Assembly (NCBI RefSeq): GCF_020682705.1
Contig: NZ_JAGTTN010000002.1
Span: 558,001-622,000 of the forward strand
DNA: 64,000 bases
Direction: 5' to 3'
From: Microbacterium allomyrinae
GTDB taxonomy: Bacteria > Actinomycetota > Actinomycetes > Actinomycetales > Microbacteriaceae
A program made the translations under genes and the position numbers. The notes under the pieces were generated by a model. It saw only the letters and a list, made by a program, of their open reading frames with translations, was not told the DNA's origin and ran no database searches. How positions within the stretch are numbered: position 1 is the stretch's first letter; every line of letters begins with the position of its first letter. Below are positions 19,798-29,234 of the stretch, one piece after another.

Positions 19798-21882
19798 ATG
19801 GTCACCACGGAGCCCGCCATCGCGACCGCCGCCGCGGGTCTGCTCAGCCCGGATCTCGATGATCTGGGGGTCACCCTCGGTCCCGACGGCGGAACACTGC
19901 GCGTGTGGTCCTCCTCCGCCGATTCCATGGAGCTGGTGATCTTCGACGACACCGACCTCGACTGGATCACCGACACCGTGCCGCTCGTGGCGACGGTCGG
20001 CGACGTGTGGACGACGACGACGGCGCTGCTGCGCCCCGGGACGCGCTACGCCATCCGGGTGGACGGCCCGCACTCCCCCGGCAACACCTTCAACCGCGGC
20101 ACGCTCCTGATCGAGCCGTACTCCCGTGGCGTCGTGCGAAACAGCTTCGACGGCTGGCGCTCCGCGGTCGTGGACGGTTCGTTCGACTGGGATGGTGTGA
20201 CCAAGCCCGGCATCCCGCTGGATCGGACCGTGATGTACGAGGGGCACCTCAAGGGTCTCTCGAAGCGACACCCCGACGTGCCGGGCGCGTTGCGCGGCAC
20301 CTATGCGGGCCTTGCGCACCCCTCGATGGTGCGCCACCTGCTGGATCTCGGAGTCACCAGCGTCGAGCTCCTGCCGATCCACGCCTTCGTCACCGAGCCG
20401 CGGCTGCTGCAGCACGGCCTCGCGAACTACTGGGGCTACAACACCCTCAACTTCTTCGCGCCGCACGCCGAGTACGCCACTGAAGAGGCCCGTCGCCAAG
20501 GCCCGGACGCCGTGCTCCGCGAGTTCAAGAGCATGGTCAAGCTCCTGCACGAGGCCGGCCTCGAGGTGATTCTCGACGTCGTGTACAACCACACCTCCGA
20601 GGAGGGCATCGGCGGCCCCCGTACGAGTTTGCGTGGCATCGACAACCGTGCGTACTACCGGCAGCAGGACGACGGCGCCTACATCGATGTCACCGGCTGC
20701 GGCAACGCCGTGAACACCTCGACGGATGCCGCATCCCGCCTGGTGCTGGACTCGCTCCGCTACTGGGCGAACGAGGTGCAGATCGACGGCTTCCGCTTCG
20801 ATCTCGCCGCCACGCTGGGCCGGGATGCCGCGCACACGTTCACTCCGGAGCATCCGCTGCTGCGCGCGATCATCGACGACCCCGCACTGGCCGGCGTGAA
20901 GAAGATCTCGGAGCCGTGGGACGTCGGAATGGGCGGCTGGCAGACCGGCAACTTCGGTGACGGCTGGACCGAATGGAACGACCGCTACCGCGACCGCGTC
21001 CGCAACTTCTGGCTCAGCGACGTCGACTACGCCCGCCGGGCCTCGACCTCGCCGGTGGGCATCGGCGGGTTCGCGAACCGGCTCTCGGGATCGGCCAACA
21101 CATTCAGCGACGAGCGCGGACCGCTCGCAGGCATCAACTTCGTGACGGCTCACGACGGCTTCACGATGCGCGATCTCGTGAGCTACGACGTGAAGCACAA
21201 CCTGGGCAACGGCGAACAGAATCGCGACGGCGCCGACACCAACCGCTCGTTCAACCACGGCGCCGAAGGACCCACCGACGACGAGCGGATCCTCGCCACG
21301 CGACGCAAGGCCATGCGCAACCTGCTGGGGACCCTGCTGCTGTCGGCCGGAGTGCCGATGCTCACCGCGGGCGACGAGTACGCCCGGACTCAGCGCGGCA
21401 ACAACAACGCGTACTGCCACGACTCGCCTCTCACCTGGCTGTCGTGGGATCACGCTGCTTGGCAGGAGGACCTGTACGCGCACGTGCGGCACCTCATCCG
21501 GCTGCGCCATGAGAATCCTGCGCTCCGGCCGATTCGCTTCGCACGGCTCGACGAGCGGACGCCCTCCGCCTCGGTGATGGAGTGGTACGACGAGCACGGC
21601 GAGACGATGTCGATCGAACGCTGGACGGATCCCGCGCATCGGACGCTGCAGTACGTGGCCGCGTCGACACCCGAGACCGAATCGTTCAACCGAGTGCTCC
21701 TGATGATCCACGGCACCGAGCGCGCGACCGAGGTCACGCTGCCCGACGTCGAGGGCGTCACCAGGTTCGTCGCGCTGTGGTCGAGTGAGGACGAGACGCC
21801 CGGCGCCGATCCGACCGAGTACGCGCCGGGAGACGTCGTCTCGCTGGGAGGAACCTCGATGCGTCTTTTCCAGGCCGTATGA
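19798..21882 (+). CDS. glgX: glycogen debranching enzyme GlgX, first copy
   Basis: A 694-residue GH13 isoamylase-type enzyme that cleaves alpha-1,6 branches of glycogen. Domains: CBM48-like N-terminus (TLRVWSSSADSMELVIFDD), GH13 barrel with LDVVYNHTSE, nucleophile Asp in IDGFRFDLAATLG, acid Glu in KKISEPWDVG and the final Asp in FVTAHDGFTMRD. The ATG at 19798 follows TATCGT (19785-19790) by seven bases; a longer frame from 19768 is unlikely. It leads a glgX-glgE-glgB cluster. A second copy lies at 46103-48307; this one is more divergent, so it may prefer another chain length. Confidence 0.92.
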   Translation: MVTTEPAIATAAAGLLSPDLDDLGVTLGPDGGTLRVWSSSADSMELVIFDDTDLDWITDTVPLVATVGDVWTTTTALLRPGTRYAIRVDGPHSPGNTFNRGTLLIEPYSRGVVRNSFDGWRSAVVDGSFDWDGVTKPGIPLDRTVMYEGHLKGLSKRHPDVPGALRGTYAGLAHPSMVRHLLDLGVTSVELLPIHAFVTEPRLLQHGLANYWGYNTLNFFAPHAEYATEEARRQGPDAVLREFKSMVKLLHEAGLEVILDVVYNHTSEEGIGGPRTSLRGIDNRAYYRQQDDGAYIDVTGCGNAVNTSTDAASRLVLDSLRYWANEVQIDGFRFDLAATLGRDAAHTFTPEHPLLRAIIDDPALAGVKKISEPWDVGMGGWQTGNFGDGWTEWNDRYRDRVRNFWLSDVDYARRASTSPVGIGGFANRLSGSANTFSDERGPLAGINFVTAHDGFTMRDLVSYDVKHNLGNGEQNRDGADTNRSFNHGAEGPTDDERILATRRKAMRNLLGTLLLSAGVPMLTAGDEYARTQRGNNNAYCHDSPLTWLSWDHAAWQEDLYAHVRHLIRLRHENPALRPIRFARLDERTPSASVMEWYDEHGETMSIERWTDPAHRTLQYVAASTPETESFNRVLLMIHGTERATEVTLPDVEGVTRFVALWSSEDETPGADPTEYAPGDVVSLGGTSMRLFQAV

Positions 21883-21903
21883 CTCGACGCCGTCCGCGCC
21901 GCC

Positions 21904-21932
21904 TGTCACACGGTGCAGTCGCACGGTAGGTT
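21904..21932 (+). promoter_or_regulatory. promoter of glgE-glgB, leaderless type
   Basis: A -10 TAGGTT (21927-21932) ends six bases before the GTG at 21939, with TGTCAC (21904-21909) 17 bases upstream as a weak -35. It gives glgE-glgB a start separate from glgX, 57 bases away. Confidence 0.5.
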
Positions 21933-21938
21933 CGAGAC

Positions 21939-24023
21939 GTGGTCACGACGACGCGCTCCGCGCGCTCCCGCCCGTGGCGGAGCGCCTCCGCCATCCCCGT
22001 CCGCGATGCCCGTTCCTGGCAGCCCGAACCCGATACGGCGGCTAGACGCATCCCGCTCGCGAAGCCGGCCCCGACGGTGCCGTGGGGGCCCTATCGGCCC
22101 AAGGCGTTCGCGGGAGAGACCGTCCCCTTCCGGGTGACCGCATTCCGCGAAGGGCACGACCGCATCGGTGTTCAGGTCCGTCTGGTGTCTCCGTCCGGCG
22201 ACGTATCGCTGCACCGGCTGCGCGCGCTCGAGGATGGACTCGACGGCTGGGAGACGTCGGTCACCCTCCTCGAACAGGGGATCTGGAGCTTCCGCTTCGA
22301 ATCGTTCGGCGACGACTTCGCGACGTGGGAGCACGCCGCCGATCTCAAGATCGCGGCGGGCGTGGATGTCGCGGTCATGCGAGAACTCGGCGCGGCGCTG
22401 TTCGACCGCGCCGTCGCCGAGAAGTCGCGGCCCGTCGCGCAGCGAGCGGCTCTCACGATCGCGGCGGCGATGCTGCGCGAGAGCGGAACGGACGACGAGG
22501 GCGCGCTCGCGGTCGTCCGCGATCCCGCGGTCGCCGCGTACTTCCAGTCGCGGCCGCTGATGTCGCTCGTCACCGTCGGCGACGATCATGAACTGCTCGT
22601 CGAGCGCGAGAGAGCAGGCGTCGGAGCGTGGTACGAGTTCTTCCCGCGTTCCGAGGGTGCCCGGCGCCTCAAGGACGGCACCATCAAGAGCGGCACCTTC
22701 CGTACGGCGACCAAACGGCTGCCTGCCGTCGGGCAGATGGGCTTCGACATCCTGTACCTGCCCCCGATCCACCCGATCGGGACGCTCAACCGCAAGGGCC
22801 CGAACAACACGCTCGACCCGCAGCCGGGCGATCCCGGCTCGCCCTGGGCGATCGGATCTGCGGCGGGCGGCCACGACAGCGTGCACCCCGACCTCGGCAC
22901 GCTCGCCGACTTCCGAGCCTTCGTGCGTGCCGCGCGCGCCGAGGGCATCGAGGTCGCACTGGATCTCGCCCTCCAGGCGGCCCCCGATCATCCCTGGGTC
23001 ACCGCGCACCCGGAGTGGTTCACCACCCTGCCCGACGGATCGATCGCCTACGCCGAGAACCCGCCCAAGAAGTACCAGGACATCTATCCGGTCAACTTCG
23101 ACAACGATCCGGCGGGCATCCGCGCCGAGGTGCTGCGCGTGGTGCGTCATTGGATCGCGCAGGGCGTCAACGTCTTCCGCGTCGACAATCCCCACACCAA
23201 GCCCCTGCAGTTCTGGGAGTGGCTGATCTCGACCGTAAACGCCGAGAACCCCGACGTGATCTTCCTGGCCGAGGCCTTCACTCGTCCCGCCGCACTGCAG
23301 AGCCTGGCCGCTGCGGGATTCCAGCAGAGCTACACCTACTTCACCTGGCGCAACACGAAGGCAGAGCTTGAGGAGTTCCTCTCGTCTCTCGCGCACGAGA
23401 CGGCGGACTTCCTCCGGCCGAACCTCTTCGTCAACACCCCTGACATCCTCACCGAGTACCTGCAGTACGGGGGCCGTCCGGCGTATGTGATCCGCGCCGC
23501 GATCGCGGCCACGGCGGCGCCCAGCTACGGGGTGTACGCGGGCTACGAGCTTTTCGAGAACGTCGCTCGCCCGGGGTCCGAAGAGAACATCGACAACGAG
23601 AAGTACGAGTACAAGCTGCGCGACTGGGCAGGTTCCCTCGAGCACGGCGATTCCCTCGCCCCGTTTCTCACGCGGCTCAACGAGATCCGCCGCGCTCACC
23701 CGGCGCTTCGGCAGCTGCGCAACCTCAGCATCCACTGGAGCGATGACGACGCGATCCTGGTCTATGCGAAACACATCTCGGCCGAGCTCTCCCCCGAGGG
23801 GCGCAGCGATACGGTCATCGTCGTGGTGAACACCGATCCCCACTCCGTGCGTCAGACGATGATCCACCTCGACACCCGAGTATGGGGCGTCGAACCCGGG
23901 ACCCCCTTCGAGGTCGAAGACCTGATCACCGGCGCACGATGGACGTGGTCCGAGCACAACTACGTGATGCTCGACGCGTTCACCGAGCCGATGCACATCC
24001 TGCACGTGAAGGAGACCCGATGA
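21939..24023 (+). CDS. glgE: alpha-1,4-glucan:maltose-1-phosphate maltosyltransferase
   Basis: A 694-residue GH13 enzyme that transfers maltose from maltose-1-phosphate to glucan chains. It has the actinobacterial GlgE architecture: N-terminal beta and helical domains, then the barrel with MGFDILYLPPIHPIG, NRKGPNN, nucleophile Asp in FRVDNPHTKPLQFWEW (about residue 414) and acid Glu in FLAEAFTRP. The C-terminus carries ALRQLRNLSIHWSDDD and NYVMLDAFTEPMHIL. Starts with GTG at 21939. It overlaps glgB by four bases (ATGA). TreS and Pep2/maltokinase, which feed GlgE, are not in the window. Confidence 0.95.
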   Translation: MVTTTRSARSRPWRSASAIPVRDARSWQPEPDTAARRIPLAKPAPTVPWGPYRPKAFAGETVPFRVTAFREGHDRIGVQVRLVSPSGDVSLHRLRALEDGLDGWETSVTLLEQGIWSFRFESFGDDFATWEHAADLKIAAGVDVAVMRELGAALFDRAVAEKSRPVAQRAALTIAAAMLRESGTDDEGALAVVRDPAVAAYFQSRPLMSLVTVGDDHELLVERERAGVGAWYEFFPRSEGARRLKDGTIKSGTFRTATKRLPAVGQMGFDILYLPPIHPIGTLNRKGPNNTLDPQPGDPGSPWAIGSAAGGHDSVHPDLGTLADFRAFVRAARAEGIEVALDLALQAAPDHPWVTAHPEWFTTLPDGSIAYAENPPKKYQDIYPVNFDNDPAGIRAEVLRVVRHWIAQGVNVFRVDNPHTKPLQFWEWLISTVNAENPDVIFLAEAFTRPAALQSLAAAGFQQSYTYFTWRNTKAELEEFLSSLAHETADFLRPNLFVNTPDILTEYLQYGGRPAYVIRAAIAATAAPSYGVYAGYELFENVARPGSEENIDNEKYEYKLRDWAGSLEHGDSLAPFLTRLNEIRRAHPALRQLRNLSIHWSDDDAILVYAKHISAELSPEGRSDTVIVVVNTDPHSVRQTMIHLDTRVWGVEPGTPFEVEDLITGARWTWSEHNYVMLDAFTEPMHILHVKETR

Positions 24024-26197
24024 CGCCCTCGGACCAGATTCTCGATGCCGTCGCCGCGGGTTCGCATCACGATCCCCACGCGGTGCTCGGCATCCATCCC
24101 GATACGGATGCCGAGGGTGCCGCGACCTGGACGATCCGCGCTCGCCGCCCGCTCGCACGCAGCGTCACCGCCGTCTTCGACGACGGCACCCGGGTTCCGC
24201 TGGAGCATGTCCGCTCCGGAATATGGGAAGGAGCGCGCGCGGGGGCGCTGCGCCCGTACGAGCTCTCGGCCACGTACGCGGAGGGCCCGGACTTCCTCCA
24301 GGACGATCCCTACCGTCATCGCCCGACCATCGGCGAGCTCGACCTCCACCTGATCGGCGAAGGGCGTCACGAAGAGCTCTGGCGCGTCCTCGGCGCACAC
24401 GTCCGCGAAGACGACGGTGTGAATGGCACCGCATTCACCGTCTGGGCCCCGAACGCCCGCGCAGTGCGCGTGGTCGGCGACTTCAACAACTGGGACGGCC
24501 AGGGGCACGCCATGCGGTCGATGGGCGGCAGCGGCGTGTGGGAGATCTTCATACCCGACATCGGCCCCGGGACCACATACAAGTTCGAGCTGCTGAGCCG
24601 GCGCAGCGAATGGGTGCTCAAGGCCGACCCGATGGCGCGTTTCGCCGAGGTCCCCCCGGCCACGGCCTCCGTCGTCATGCAGTCCTCATACCGCTGGGGC
24701 GACACGGAGTGGATGGCGCGGCGCGCGCGCTCCACGCCGCTCTCCCAACCCATGTCGGTGTACGAGCTGCACCTGGGATCCTGGCGACAGGGCCTGACCT
24801 ATCGCGAGGCAGCCGACCAGATCATCGACTACGTCACCGCGCAGGGCTTCACGCACGTGGAGTTCCTCCCGTTGGCCGAGCACCCCTTCGGCGGGTCCTG
24901 GGGCTATCAGGTCACCGGCTATTACGCTCCCACCAGCCGGTACGGGCATCCCGACGACCTGCGTTACCTGATCGATCGCCTGCACCGCGCTGACATCGGC
25001 GTGATCATGGACTGGGTTCCCGGGCACTTCCCCAAAGATGCCTTCGCCCTCGCGCGCTTCGACGGCGAACCGCTCTACGAGCACGCGGATCCGCGTCGCG
25101 GCGAACACCGCGACTGGGGTACGTACATCTTCGACTACGGCCGCAACGAGGTCCGCAACTTTCTCGTCGCGAACGCGCTCTACTGGTTCGAGGAGTTCCA
25201 CGTCGATGGACTGCGCGTCGACGCCGTCGCTTCGATGCTCTACCTCGACTACTCCCGTGAGGCCGGCGAGTGGGTGCCGAACGTCCATGGCGGGCGGGAG
25301 AACCTCGAGGCGATCCGCTTCCTGCAAGAGGTCAACGCGACCGCCTACAAGAGGTATCCGGGCATCTCGATGATCGCCGAAGAGTCCACGAGTTTTCCAG
25401 GAGTGACCGCCCCGACCGATCACGCCGGGCTCGGATTCGGCTTCAAGTGGAACATGGGCTGGATGAACGATTCTCTGCAGTACATCGCGCGCGATCCGAT
25501 GTACCGCTCGCACCACGAAGGAGAGCTGTCGTTCTCGTTCGTCTATGCATTCAGCGAGAACTACATGCTCCCGATCAGCCACGACGAGGTCGTCCACGGC
25601 AAGGGAAGCCTGTTCGGACGGATGCCGGGAGACCATTGGCAGAAACTGGCGAACATGCGCGCCTTCCTGGCGTACATGTGGGCTCACCCCGGCAAGCAGC
25701 TGCTCTTCATGGGTCAGGAATTCGGCCAGCTGTCCGAATGGTCCGAAGGACGCTCGCTGGACTGGTGGCTGCTCGATCAGCCCGCCCATGCTCAGCTGCA
25801 GGGCTACGTGGCGGCGCTCAACAGCATCTACCGCGAGCACTCGGCGCTCTGGGCGCGCGACAGCGACGGAGCCGCCTTCACGCGATTGGGCGCGCCCAAG
25901 TGGAACCCGAATGTGATCGCCTTCGCCCGGCGTGACTGGCATGGCAACACCATCGTGGTCGCCGCGAACTTCTCGGGGACGCCGCTCACGTCCTATCAGC
26001 TCGACCTGCCTGAGCGCGGGGTATGGCACGAGGTGCTGAACACCGACGCACAGGTGTACGGCGGTTCGGGCGTCGGAAACATGGGCGTCGTTCACGCTGG
26101 CGAGGGCGGACGAGCTTCGCTGGTACTGCCGCCGCTCGGTGTGCTGTGGCTGCGCCACGATCCCGAGGCGCACATCCCGTCGCCTACACAGGGCTGA
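24020..26197 (+). CDS. glgB: 1,4-alpha-glucan branching enzyme
   Basis: A 725-residue GH13 enzyme that makes alpha-1,6 branches. Two CBM48 modules at the N-terminus (HHDPHAVLGIHP; then NGTAFTVWAPNARAVRVVGDFNNWDG) precede the barrel with YELHLGSWR, VDGLRVDAVASMLYLDYSR (nucleophile Asp), IAEESTSFPGVT (acid Glu) and PISHDEVVHGKGSL. The ATG at 24020 overlaps the glgE stop and is preceded by AAGGAGA. With GlgE it builds branched alpha-glucan; GlgX would then debranch it. Confidence 0.96.
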   Translation: MTPSDQILDAVAAGSHHDPHAVLGIHPDTDAEGAATWTIRARRPLARSVTAVFDDGTRVPLEHVRSGIWEGARAGALRPYELSATYAEGPDFLQDDPYRHRPTIGELDLHLIGEGRHEELWRVLGAHVREDDGVNGTAFTVWAPNARAVRVVGDFNNWDGQGHAMRSMGGSGVWEIFIPDIGPGTTYKFELLSRRSEWVLKADPMARFAEVPPATASVVMQSSYRWGDTEWMARRARSTPLSQPMSVYELHLGSWRQGLTYREAADQIIDYVTAQGFTHVEFLPLAEHPFGGSWGYQVTGYYAPTSRYGHPDDLRYLIDRLHRADIGVIMDWVPGHFPKDAFALARFDGEPLYEHADPRRGEHRDWGTYIFDYGRNEVRNFLVANALYWFEEFHVDGLRVDAVASMLYLDYSREAGEWVPNVHGGRENLEAIRFLQEVNATAYKRYPGISMIAEESTSFPGVTAPTDHAGLGFGFKWNMGWMNDSLQYIARDPMYRSHHEGELSFSFVYAFSENYMLPISHDEVVHGKGSLFGRMPGDHWQKLANMRAFLAYMWAHPGKQLLFMGQEFGQLSEWSEGRSLDWWLLDQPAHAQLQGYVAALNSIYREHSALWARDSDGAAFTRLGAPKWNPNVIAFARRDWHGNTIVVAANFSGTPLTSYQLDLPERGVWHEVLNTDAQVYGGSGVGNMGVVHAGEGGRASLVLPPLGVLWLRHDPEAHIPSPTQG

Positions 26198-26245
26198 GCA
26201 CCCCGGGCGGGATCACGTCAACGTGGCGACGCCTTCAGAGCACCC

Positions 26246-27202
26246 TCAGAACAGCAGGGATGCGAGTCGGCCCCGTGCCGCAGTGACACGCGGGTCGGCG
26301 TCGCCGACGAGCCCGAAGAGCTCGATCAGGCGCTCCCGCACCGGAGCGCGCTCGTCGGCGGGCAGCTGCGCGAAAAGGTCGAGCAGGCGTCCGAACGCAT
26401 CCTCGACGTGGCCGCCCGATACGTCGAGATCGGCGACGGCGAACTGCGCCGCAACATCCAACGGGTCCGCGGCCGCGGCCGCGCGCGCTGCCTGCAGGTC
26501 CGCGGTCTGGACCCGGTCCAGCAGACGCACCTGGCCGAGTCCTGCGCGCGCTTCTTCGTCGCGCGGATTCTCCGCCAGCGCCTTCTCGTAGGCCGCGATC
26601 GCGCGCGGATAGTCGCCGGCTTCGATCGCGTCGTACGCCTCGGCATGCAGCGGCGGCAACGGCGGCTCGGCAGGCTCCACCGGATCGGCGGGCTGCTCGT
26701 CGTCGGTGGCGCCTTCTACCCTCGCCGTGCCATTGACACCGTTCTGCGCGGCGAGCTGGAGGAGCTGGTCGAACACCTCTCTCACCTGCTGCTCGGGCAC
26801 CGCGCCGTTGAACAGCGGCACCGGCTGGCCGGCGACCAGTGCGACGACCATCGGGATCGACTGGGCGCGGAAGGCCTGCGAGAGTTGCGGGTTCGCATCC
26901 ACGTCGACCTTCGCGAGCACCAGGCGCCCGGCCAGCTCCGTGACGACGCGCTCGAGCACAGGGCTCAGCTGCTTGCACGGACCACACCATTCTGCCCACA
27001 GGTCGATCACGACCGGAACGGTGCGCGACAGTTCGAGCACCTGGGGGAACGTCTCATCAGTGACGTCCATCACGAGTGTCGGCACCACGACGCCTTCGCT
27101 CGGCGCAGATTCCGCGCCCGCGGGTGGCGCCGCCGGACGATTGCGCAGCGAGGACAGGTCGACGGCGCCGCGTACGGCGGCACCGATGGCGGGATCGGTC
27201 AC
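26246..27202 (-). CDS. thioredoxin-TPR co-chaperone (CnoX/YbbN type)
   Basis: A 318-residue cytosolic protein: a disordered N-terminus (about 1-45), a thioredoxin fold with active site WAEWCGPCKQLSP and the cis-Pro region AQSIPMVVALVAG, and a C-terminal helical TPR-like part (DAIEAGDYPRAIAAYEKALAENPRDEEARAGL). YbbN/CnoX proteins protect and hold client proteins for GroEL; most lack a full CxxC, whereas this one has it, so disulfide reductase activity is possible. Its GTG at 27202 overlaps the stop of the upstream gene, indicating coupling. Confidence 0.87.
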   Translation of the reverse strand: MTDPAIGAAVRGAVDLSSLRNRPAAPPAGAESAPSEGVVVPTLVMDVTDETFPQVLELSRTVPVVIDLWAEWCGPCKQLSPVLERVVTELAGRLVLAKVDVDANPQLSQAFRAQSIPMVVALVAGQPVPLFNGAVPEQQVREVFDQLLQLAAQNGVNGTARVEGATDDEQPADPVEPAEPPLPPLHAEAYDAIEAGDYPRAIAAYEKALAENPRDEEARAGLGQVRLLDRVQTADLQAARAAAAADPLDVAAQFAVADLDVSGGHVEDAFGRLLDLFAQLPADERAPVRERLIELFGLVGDADPRVTAARGRLASLLF

Positions 27203-29061
27203 TAGAGCACCTTCGCGTCGAGGATGTCGGAGGAGTATCCGAGGAGTGTGATCTTCTCGTTCGAGCCTGGACCCGGCACATAGAAGAACACCTGGTCGCT
27301 GAACGTCGTCTGGAACCCCGTGGCCGACTGGTCCACACCCGACAGGGTCTTGACGGTGGTGTTGCCGTCCAACTTGATCACGGCATCCTCATTCGTCGGC
27401 TTGACCGTGTCGGACTCGTAGAGGTTCACCGCGACGATCGCGCCGCTCTCGACGGTCGCCAGCGCGAACGGCGGCTGCGAACCAGGAGTAGACGCGAACT
27501 CGAGTGTGCCCGTGGATGAAGCCGTCTGGTTGAACGATTCGAGCCGCCGCTGACGGTCGGCGGCGATGCTCTCGCGCAGCTGATCCCCCTCGACCTCGAA
27601 GAGGTCGTAGAACTCGCTCTCCTCGCCCTTGTTGAGGACGTCGGCGTAGGCTGCCGCGACATCTTCCGGAGCCAGCAGGAGGAACGGCGAATCGGGCTCC
27701 ACCTGCGTTGCTCCGATATAGGCGGGAGCGAGGGCAGGCATCTCGGTGGACGCCTCGAGGCTGGCTGCGTACGAGAGCTTGTAGTCCGACCACGCATCCT
27801 GCTGCGTCATCACCATGATGCTGGACGTCTTGGACTCCGCGTCATCGACGACGGCGATCACCGATCTCGGCCACCCGTCGTAGGCCTGCGGAAGAATGAT
27901 CTTGAGCGGCTTCGACAGGATCGCCGAGGGTGCCGCGTAGTCCGTGAGGGACGCGCGCAGCTTGTAGTTGGTCTCGCGCAGCGCGAGCGCCGCACCCTCG
28001 AGTCGCGTCGCAGCGAGATCGCCGTCCAGCGCCGCATCGGCGTCGGCCACCGTCGACGCGATGCGCGTCAGGATGCGCTCCGCCTGCGCCTTGGTGACCG
28101 CAGGGGCCTGCTGACCCTCCGGAGCGATGACCGTCGCGGTGGGAGTCGGTGTCGGCGTCGAGCCGAACTGGGGCCAGGAGTCGGCGGAGCAGCCGGTGAA
28201 CAGCAGCGCCGAGACCGCGACGACCGGAAGCACGGCGAAGGCGCGCCGGCCGTTCGTGACAGAGCGTCGGGTGCGGGTCGACGAGCTGATGACGCCCTTG
28301 TCGGGGTCGTCGATCGTGATGTCGATCGGCTCCGTCACAGCGAGCGGCAGCCCCTTGCGCCTCGGTCCCCGCGAGCGGCGCGCGTGGCGGATGCCGAGGA
28401 TGTAGAGGAACGCTCCGACGGCCATCAAGATCGCGCCCCCGACGATCAACGGGCCGGCCCACGGTGTGGTGGACTGCAGCGGCCAGGTCACCGACACGCT
28501 GGCGGGGGCGGCGGCTGTGCCGTCAGCGGCGATCAGCACGCTCATCTCATCGGGGAGCTGCAGCGGCGCGATCAGGATGTCGCTCTGCTGGTACTCGTCG
28601 AGCCAGAGGTCTGATCCGGCGGGGTTTCGCCCGGTCGTGCCGGCCGGGGCATCCGCGGACTCCTCGGTTTCCGCGTCCGCAGCCTCGTCGGTCGCCGGGT
28701 CTGCGGCATCGCCCTCGGCGGGAGCTTCCTCGGCAGGCTCGGGCTCGACCAGCGTGGTCACGATCTCGCTCTCGTCGTTCAGCGTCACGCGGTTGTACTC
28801 GGCGTCGGCCAACCAGGCCTGCACATCGGCAGTACGTCCGTACGAGGCGAAGATCTCGCCGTCGCCCTGGGCACGCAGCGTCTGCGTTCCGGGAAGCTGA
28901 TTGAGCACAGCGCCGTCGACGACGAGATACGGGGCCTCGTCCTCGAGCGAGATCGTCGCCGTCTCGGTCTTGGGTCCCTGGAAGACCGTTCGCTGGGCGA
29001 TGCCAGCCCCGATCATCACGGCAGCGAGCACGAATGCCGCTACCGCCCATACGAAACGCAC
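27202..29061 (-). CDS. large membrane-anchored protein of unknown function
   Basis: About 619 residues. Topology seen: an N-terminal membrane segment (FVWAVAAFVLAAVMIGAGIA), an extracellular domain with an acidic Ala/Glu/Asp-rich stretch (about 120-155), a second membrane segment near 202-225 (GPLIVGGAILMAVGAFLYILGI), a basic cytoplasmic loop, then a third hydrophobic segment ending in ALLFTGCSAD near residue 290, like a lipoprotein signal inside the chain, followed by a Pro/Thr linker and a long secreted-looking C-terminal domain. I recognise no catalytic motif. The GTG at 29061 has GGAAAGG eight bases upstream; GTG 29070 is the alternative. Confidence 0.78.
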   Translation of the reverse strand: MRFVWAVAAFVLAAVMIGAGIAQRTVFQGPKTETATISLEDEAPYLVVDGAVLNQLPGTQTLRAQGDGEIFASYGRTADVQAWLADAEYNRVTLNDESEIVTTLVEPEPAEEAPAEGDAADPATDEAADAETEESADAPAGTTGRNPAGSDLWLDEYQQSDILIAPLQLPDEMSVLIAADGTAAAPASVSVTWPLQSTTPWAGPLIVGGAILMAVGAFLYILGIRHARRSRGPRRKGLPLAVTEPIDITIDDPDKGVISSSTRTRRSVTNGRRAFAVLPVVAVSALLFTGCSADSWPQFGSTPTPTPTATVIAPEGQQAPAVTKAQAERILTRIASTVADADAALDGDLAATRLEGAALALRETNYKLRASLTDYAAPSAILSKPLKIILPQAYDGWPRSVIAVVDDAESKTSSIMVMTQQDAWSDYKLSYAASLEASTEMPALAPAYIGATQVEPDSPFLLLAPEDVAAAYADVLNKGEESEFYDLFEVEGDQLRESIAADRQRRLESFNQTASSTGTLEFASTPGSQPPFALATVESGAIVAVNLYESDTVKPTNEDAVIKLDGNTTVKTLSGVDQSATGFQTTFSDQVFFYVPGPGSNEKITLLGYSSDILDAKVL

Positions 29062-29234
29062 GAAGAACACCTTTCCGGAGCCGCGGGAGCATGGCGCGGC
29101 TCTTCGATTCGACGTTTCAGACTAGCGAACATCGCCTGAAAGGCGCCCGGGAGGCTCATTGCAGAGCCTGAGCGTTCCCGATGCGTATCCTGACGGAACA
29201 GACTTTCGGCGCGCGCCGACGGGAGGGATGATCC

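Noticed and set aside
21906..24158. 750-residue reverse frame over glgE
   Set aside because: Shadow of glgE; no recognisable domains.
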